Shown one piece after another: positions 31,251 to 35,325 of a DNA stretch of 35,325 nucleotides. The notes under the pieces are model-generated. The model saw only the letters and a list, made by a program, of their open reading frames with translations, was not told where the DNA came from and did no database searches. Every line of letters begins with the position of its first letter. The first letter of the stretch is position 1. The stretch is from JAEUPI01 sp035499355. Its GTDB lineage: Bacteria > Pseudomonadota > Gammaproteobacteria > Burkholderiales > Burkholderiaceae_C. The stretch spans positions 1 to 35,325 of the forward strand of contig DATJYZ010000060.1 in the NCBI GenBank assembly GCA_035499355.1. Reading direction: 5' to 3'. The position numbers were made by a program, and so were the translations under genes.

Positions 31251-31475
31251 ATGTTGTTGCAGCAAGCCAGACTCGCCGGCCGGTCGTTGAGAGCCGAGGT
31301 GGTCGCCGTGTTGGGAGCCATGCTCGCGAGCGTGCTCTCGTTCGGTGCCGTCGTCGTGCTCTATGCGTCGGCGTCCGGTGAACTCGCGGTCGTCGTCGCC
31401 AAGGTCCGTGCCGCACCCGCGGCCAGTGCCGCGGCAGCGGCTGTTGAGGTGGCGCGCAAGCCCAAGCCCGGGTGA
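31251..31475 (+). CDS. Small single-pass membrane protein (paralogue pair, member 1)
   Basis: A 74-residue protein with a basic N-terminus (RLAGRSLRAE), one hydrophobic segment (VVAVLGAMLASVLSFGAVVVLY) and an Ala/Lys-rich tail. GGAGA lies five bases before the ATG, and a strong terminator follows at 31489. It aligns without gaps with the product of the convergent gene at 31560-31796 over about 36 residues (about one third identical, including FGAV and S-x-x-LA-x-V). No known family was recognised. Confidence 0.65.
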   Translation: MLLQQARLAGRSLRAEVVAVLGAMLASVLSFGAVVVLYASASGELAVVVAKVRAAPAASAAAAAVEVARKPKPG

Positions 31476-31488
31476 TGCGCGCGGTGCG

Positions 31489-31517
31489 GGGCCGGGGGTT
31501 CGCCTCCGGCCCTTTTT
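31489..31517 (+). terminator. Intrinsic terminator with TTCG tetraloop
   Basis: A 10-bp stem (GGGCCGGGGG with CCTCCGGCCC, one G-T pair) is capped by TTCG and followed by TTTTT. It ends the transcript of the small membrane protein at 31251. Confidence 0.88.
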
Positions 31518-31559
31518 GCCGTCCTGGCCGGTCAGGGGGCCGCGCTGCGCGCGCCGCGC

Positions 31560-31796
31560 TCAGTCATCGGCCGAGGTGTGGGCCGCCACGACGATGGGGT
31601 CGAGGTAGCGGCCGGTGTCGGCGGCCACGGCGGCGAGGTCGAAGCTGGGTTCGGTGAGGCCGATCGACACGGCGCCGAACAGCGTCAGCGAGACGACGAC
31701 GCTGGCCAGTGCCGTGGTCACGCGGGCCCACAGCGGCGGGCCGGCGGGTCGGCGCAGGACGATCGATGCAAACGGGCTGGATGCGAAAGTGCTCAT
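31560..31796 (-). CDS. Small single-pass membrane protein (paralogue pair, member 2)
   Basis: A 78-residue protein with a basic, Pro-containing N-terminus (LRRPAGPPLWAR), a hydrophobic segment (VTTALASVVVSLTLFGAVSIGL) and a short polar tail ending in Asp-Asp. GGAG lies seven bases before the ATG. It is convergent with, and similar to, the gene at 31251. A perfect 16-bp palindrome lies 90 bp upstream. Function unknown; the predicted topology is N-in with the tail in the periplasm. Confidence 0.65.
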   Translation of the reverse strand: MSTFASSPFASIVLRRPAGPPLWARVTTALASVVVSLTLFGAVSIGLTEPSFDLAAVAADTGRYLDPIVVAAHTSADD

Positions 31797-31885
31797 CTGT
31801 CGCTCCTTGGGTTGCGCTCTCGTGTCTCGGAGCGAATCGTGCGCCGGCGCATCCCTCATCGGTAGCGCGTCTGACACTGCCGTTT

Positions 31886-31901
31886 CGTTCACTAGTGAAC
31901 G
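31886..31901. promoter_or_regulatory. 16-bp perfect palindrome, candidate operator
   Basis: CGTTCACTAGTGAACG is identical to its reverse complement and resembles TetR-type operators. It lies between the tamB stop and the small minus-strand gene, about 90 bp upstream of that gene's start. No TetR-family gene is in the window, so the binder would be encoded elsewhere. Confidence 0.5.
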
Positions 31902-31913
31902 CCGCCGGGCAAC

Positions 31914-34900
31914 CTACCAGCGCCACTGCCAGATGAAGTCCAGCGCGTTGTCGGCACCGGCCTGGGCGCGCAGCGTGAAGCGTTGCGCGATGCGGTAGAT
32001 CAACTGCCAGCTGCCGGTGGTGGTGTTGACGCTGCGCTCGTAGCCGACGTACCAGCGCTGCGACAGCTGACGACCCAGCGACACGATGGTCTCGCGGGTG
32101 TCGCTGTCGCCTTGCCGGATCGAAAAGTCGGTGAGGCCGAGCTGGTTCAGCAACTGGTCGGTCGGTCCTTGCTCCTCACCGGCCAGCAGTGCCACCGCGG
32201 CGCGTTGCAGCAGTGCGGTGTCGTTGCGGCCGAGGCCCTCGCTCGGGCGGCCGAGCATCAGCCACGAGAGCTTGTCCATCTCGGCCATCTCCGGGTCGCT
32301 GAACAGGCGCACGTGCACGCTCTGCAGCGGCCCGGTCACGGCGACGCCGACGCGCACGTCGAGGTTGGGCCGGATCGCCAGGATGTCCAGGCGCGGGTTC
32401 TCCGGCGCGCCGGTGAACACCAGCTCGCCGCGCTCGATCACCAGGCGCTGCGCGTAGGCCACGTAGGTGCCCGACGCGGTATGCACGCTGCCGTTGAGCG
32501 CGGGCCGGCCGCCGGGCGTGGTGAGGCGCAGGTCGCCGCGCAGCTGCGCGTCGAGGCCACGGCCGCGGATCTGCAGCCTGTCGCCCAGCGACACCGCCAG
32601 GTTGACCTGGGCGTTGCGCAGCGGCGCCGGCAAGGTCTGCGCGGCGGCGCGGGGATCGCGCGCGCCGGCCGCGGCGGACGCCGAGGCGGCCGCGCGCACC
32701 ACGCTGACGTCGTTGTCGAGGCTCGGCGCGTTGGACTTGCTGAAATCGATCAGCGCCTCGTCGACGTTGAACTTGCCGTCGAGCTGGAGGCTGTCGCGCT
32801 GCAGCTGAAGCTGCGCCGCGCCGCTGGTGACCACGCGGCGGTCGATGCGACCCAGCAGCCTGAAGCGCTCTGCCGCCACCTGCAGCTTGGCGCTCGGCAC
32901 CTCGCCGAGGCGCGCCTCGCCGCTCAGGTCGAGGCTGCCGTCGCCGCCCTTGAACGACAGCCGCTGCACCCGCACCACCTCACCCTCGAGCGACACCTTC
33001 AACTGGCCATCGGCGAGGCCGATGCCCTGCAGCACGTTGCGCACCGACAGCTCGCTGCCCTGCATGTCGCCGCGCAGCTGCGGCGCGCCGAAACGGCCGG
33101 CCAGGGAGGCACTGACACGCAGGTTGCCGCCGAGCCGCCAGCCCGGCGGCACCCAGGTGCCCCAGGCGCCGAGGTTGGCCACGTGCATTTGCAGCACGCC
33201 TTCGAGGGGTGCGTCGGCCCCGGGCCAGCGGGTGCGCGCATCGGTGCGCAGCACCTGCGCGCCGGCCATCTCGCCGATCTGCAGGCCGGCCAGGCCCTGC
33301 GCGAAGCGCCAGACGCCGTCGTGGGCCGCGAAGGCCAGCCGCAATTCGCTGATGCCCATTGGCTGCGCGGCGCCGCTTTCGTCGGCGATGCGCAGATCGC
33401 CACCCGAGCGCGCCAGCACGATTTCGGCGTCGAGGCGGTCGGACGCGCGCACCTCGATGCGCCCGGCCAGCGTGAGGTCGCCGCCCCAGCCGATGTCGGG
33501 CTGCAGCCGGGCCAGCAGCGGGGCCACCGCCAGTGGCTCGATCTCGCCCAGCAGATCGACGCGATGACCATCGGCGCGCCACGATGCTTCACTCCAGCGC
33601 AGCGCGGCGCCGCCGGCAAACGCTGCGCGGCCGGGCGACAGCTGCGCCAGCGTCAACGCGCCGTGGCCGTCGAACCCCAATTCGGCCTGCAGGCGCTGGA
33701 TGTCGAGCCACGGCTCGCCCTTGCCGTCGCGGCCGACGATGCGCAACGTGGCGTCGTCGGCGCGCCAGCGTCCACCGCCGCCAGCCGCCGCCTGCCACCC
33801 ACCGCGAGCCTCGAGCGTGGCGCGCGTTCCGGTGCTCGAGCTGCCGACCAGGTTCTCGCTCCACGCCGGCGGGCGCGCCGGCGTCTCGGCGCGCGCGCTG
33901 ATGCGGTGCTCGCGCAGCGTGCCGTCGATGTGGGCCTGCAGCTCGTCCAGGCGTTGCACGCCGTGCTGCAGGCCCTTGGCGTTGAGTGTCAGCGCCAGCG
34001 GCGCGTCCTCGCTGCCGCCGAACTGCCAGCTCGCATCGGCGTCGGCCAGCGCGTAGTCGCCGGCTTGCAGCCCCCTGGCTTGCAGCGAACCGCTGCCGCC
34101 GCGCCAGCGTGGCAACCGACCGTCGAGTTGGGCCTTCAACGCCAGGCTGCCCGCGCTCGGCCACGGCAACGCCGGAACGAGGCCCGACAACGGTTGCAGC
34201 GCGGCCGGCGCTGGCAGCGAGGCGTCGAGCTGCCAGCGGTCCTGTGCGCCGTCGACGGCGAGACGGCCGTCGAGCGTGGCCTCGTTGCCGGCCGCCGCCG
34301 CGTTGGCGCGCACCGCCAGCGCCTGGCCGTCGCCGCGCACATCGGCGCGGGCCGTGATCGGCAGGCCCGACAGCACGCTGTCGGCGAGGTCGATCTGCAG
34401 GCGGCCGCGCAGCCCCGCGATCGCGGCTTCGGGCTGGCGGCGCAGCTGATCGCCCCAGGTCGCGGGGATCAGCGCGTCGAGCTGCCAGTGCCCGTTGACG
34501 CGATGCGGCCCGCGCGCCCACACCGAGTCGGACGGAAGGGGCGACCACGCCAGTGGATCGACCTGACTCAGCTCGCCGTCACCCACCAGGCGCCAGCCCG
34601 GCTGGCCGCCGTCGCGCTGACGCTGCGCCTTCAGCGTCGCTGCCGCAGATGCATCGCCCGCGCTGACGCGCGCCTGGGTCAGCTCGATCGCATCGGCCGT
34701 GGCGCCGAGCGTGAACTGCGCGTGCAGCGCCTTGGCGGTCGCACCGAAGGTGCCGTCGAGCGTGGCCACGACCCGCGCCAGCCAGGGCGCGTTGGCGCGC
34801 GGGCCAGCGGGCGCGCTGGCGACGCCCGCCGGCAGCGCCACGCCGCTCAGCTGCGCCGACACCGTGCCGCCGGCACGCAGCGGCGGTGCGGCGCCGTGCA

Positions 34901-35325
34901 GCCGCGCAGGCTCCACATCGGCCAGCTGCAACTGCAGCTGCAGCTCGCTGCCCACCCACTGACCGCGGCCGCTGAGGCGCCCTGCGCCCTGGCGCTCGTC
35001 GGCCAGCTGGGCCTCGAACTGCCGGATCTCGACGCGGTCGAGCTTGCTCGGCGTGCCGCCGAGTTCGAACTGCAGCTGACGCACCGGCACGCGCCCGGCG
35101 TCCCAACGACCGGGCTCGTGGTTCTGCACCTGCACCTGAGCCTGCGCCGGGCGATCGAGGCCGGCGCTCTGCACGGTGGCCTGCGCGTCGATGCGGGTGT
35201 GCGGCGCGGCGCTGCTCAGCGCGGCGAGGTCCAGCGCGCGCGTCGACAGCTGCAGCCCGGCCAGTGGCCACGGCGCGAACGGTGCCACGCGCGCCAGCAC
35301 GTCGAGCTGCGGGGCGTTGGCGTCG
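31914..35325 (-). CDS. tamB: TamB-like translocation/assembly protein (5' end outside window)
   Basis: The last ~1137 residues of a large AsmA/TamB-type protein; the start lies beyond the window. The visible part is a long run of beta-strands with alternating hydrophobic residues and repeated G-x-L/L-x-G patterns, as in the beta-taco fold that spans the periplasm to carry lipids or outer-membrane proteins. The C-terminal DUF490 domain is well marked: GSVHTASGTYVAYAQRL, ERGELVFTGAPENPRLDI, SDPEMAEMDKLSWLMLGRP, then a final beta-strand ending DFIWQWRW, suited to docking with TamA. Relatives usually lie next to tamA, which would be further along on this strand outside the window. Confidence 0.93.
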   Translation of the reverse strand, partial: DANAPQLDVLARVAPFAPWPLAGLQLSTRALDLAALSSAAPHTRIDAQATVQSAGLDRPAQAQVQVQNHEPGRWDAGRVPVRQLQFELGGTPSKLDRVEIRQFEAQLADERQGAGRLSGRGQWVGSELQLQLQLADVEPARLHGAAPPLRAGGTVSAQLSGVALPAGVASAPAGPRANAPWLARVVATLDGTFGATAKALHAQFTLGATADAIELTQARVSAGDASAAATLKAQRQRDGGQPGWRLVGDGELSQVDPLAWSPLPSDSVWARGPHRVNGHWQLDALIPATWGDQLRRQPEAAIAGLRGRLQIDLADSVLSGLPITARADVRGDGQALAVRANAAAAGNEATLDGRLAVDGAQDRWQLDASLPAPAALQPLSGLVPALPWPSAGSLALKAQLDGRLPRWRGGSGSLQARGLQAGDYALADADASWQFGGSEDAPLALTLNAKGLQHGVQRLDELQAHIDGTLREHRISARAETPARPPAWSENLVGSSSTGTRATLEARGGWQAAAGGGGRWRADDATLRIVGRDGKGEPWLDIQRLQAELGFDGHGALTLAQLSPGRAAFAGGAALRWSEASWRADGHRVDLLGEIEPLAVAPLLARLQPDIGWGGDLTLAGRIEVRASDRLDAEIVLARSGGDLRIADESGAAQPMGISELRLAFAAHDGVWRFAQGLAGLQIGEMAGAQVLRTDARTRWPGADAPLEGVLQMHVANLGAWGTWVPPGWRLGGNLRVSASLAGRFGAPQLRGDMQGSELSVRNVLQGIGLADGQLKVSLEGEVVRVQRLSFKGGDGSLDLSGEARLGEVPSAKLQVAAERFRLLGRIDRRVVTSGAAQLQLQRDSLQLDGKFNVDEALIDFSKSNAPSLDNDVSVVRAAASASAAAGARDPRAAAQTLPAPLRNAQVNLAVSLGDRLQIRGRGLDAQLRGDLRLTTPGGRPALNGSVHTASGTYVAYAQRLVIERGELVFTGAPENPRLDILAIRPNLDVRVGVAVTGPLQSVHVRLFSDPEMAEMDKLSWLMLGRPSEGLGRNDTALLQRAAVALLAGEEQGPTDQLLNQLGLTDFSIRQGDSDTRETIVSLGRQLSQRWYVGYERSVNTTTGSWQLIYRIAQRFTLRAQAGADNALDFIWQWRW

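Noticed and set aside
1..35325. CRISPR arrays, insertion sequences, phage genes or replication origins
   Set aside because: No regularly spaced repeats, transposase or integrase motifs, or origin-type box clusters were seen on either strand.

Overview
The window is a high-GC stretch (roughly 70% G+C by eye) from a betaproteobacterium, most likely a Burkholderiales of the Rubrivivax/Methylibium/Leptothrix type. This rests on gene families and codon bias, not on any marker gene. It reads as ordinary chromosome: no insertion sequence, prophage block, CRISPR array or rRNA was seen.

Layout. 1-242: 3' end of a nitronate monooxygenase-like gene. 368-2697: an Ldh/malate-family dehydrogenase diverging from an orphan ParA-type ATPase with a Pro/Ala-rich tail. 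2755-4468: a three-gene lipoprotein operon on the minus strand (CsgG-like, DUF4810, GNA1162/DUF799). 4639-9764: a minus-strand run of exported proteins (tannase/feruloyl esterase, a FAH-fold protein with an export signal, an exported amidohydrolase, a YtkA/FixH-like protein and a di-heme cytochrome c peroxidase). 9806-11947: FAD-dependent amino-acid-oxidase-like enzyme and arginase. 12021-15356: class C beta-lactamase-like serine hydrolase, a LOG-family protein and an MFS transporter.

15618-25571 is the most distinctive part: ten plus-strand genes, mostly overlapping or tightly spaced, forming a probable operon. It holds a complete BMP-type ABC importer (binding protein, two permeases, double ATPase) and a complete NitT/TauT-type ABC importer (binding protein, permease, ATPase). 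The two are interleaved around a biuret hydrolase (BiuH-like) gene and followed by an FCD-type GntR regulator and a PfkB-family kinase. The likely job is uptake of a nitrogen-rich ureido compound and release of ammonia. The cyanuric acid hydrolase and allophanate-degrading genes of the full pathway are not in the window.

25594-29375: MoeB/ThiF-type adenylyltransferase, a DUF1631 protein and the CtpA-type S41 protease, the last two converging on tandem hairpins. 29768-30333: a mazEF toxin-antitoxin pair. 30590-30664: tRNA-Arg(CCT). 30781-31065: a short transcription unit with a good promoter and terminator. 31251-31796: two convergent, mutually similar small membrane proteins, followed by a 16-bp perfect palindrome. 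31914-35325: the 3' part of tamB, running off the window.
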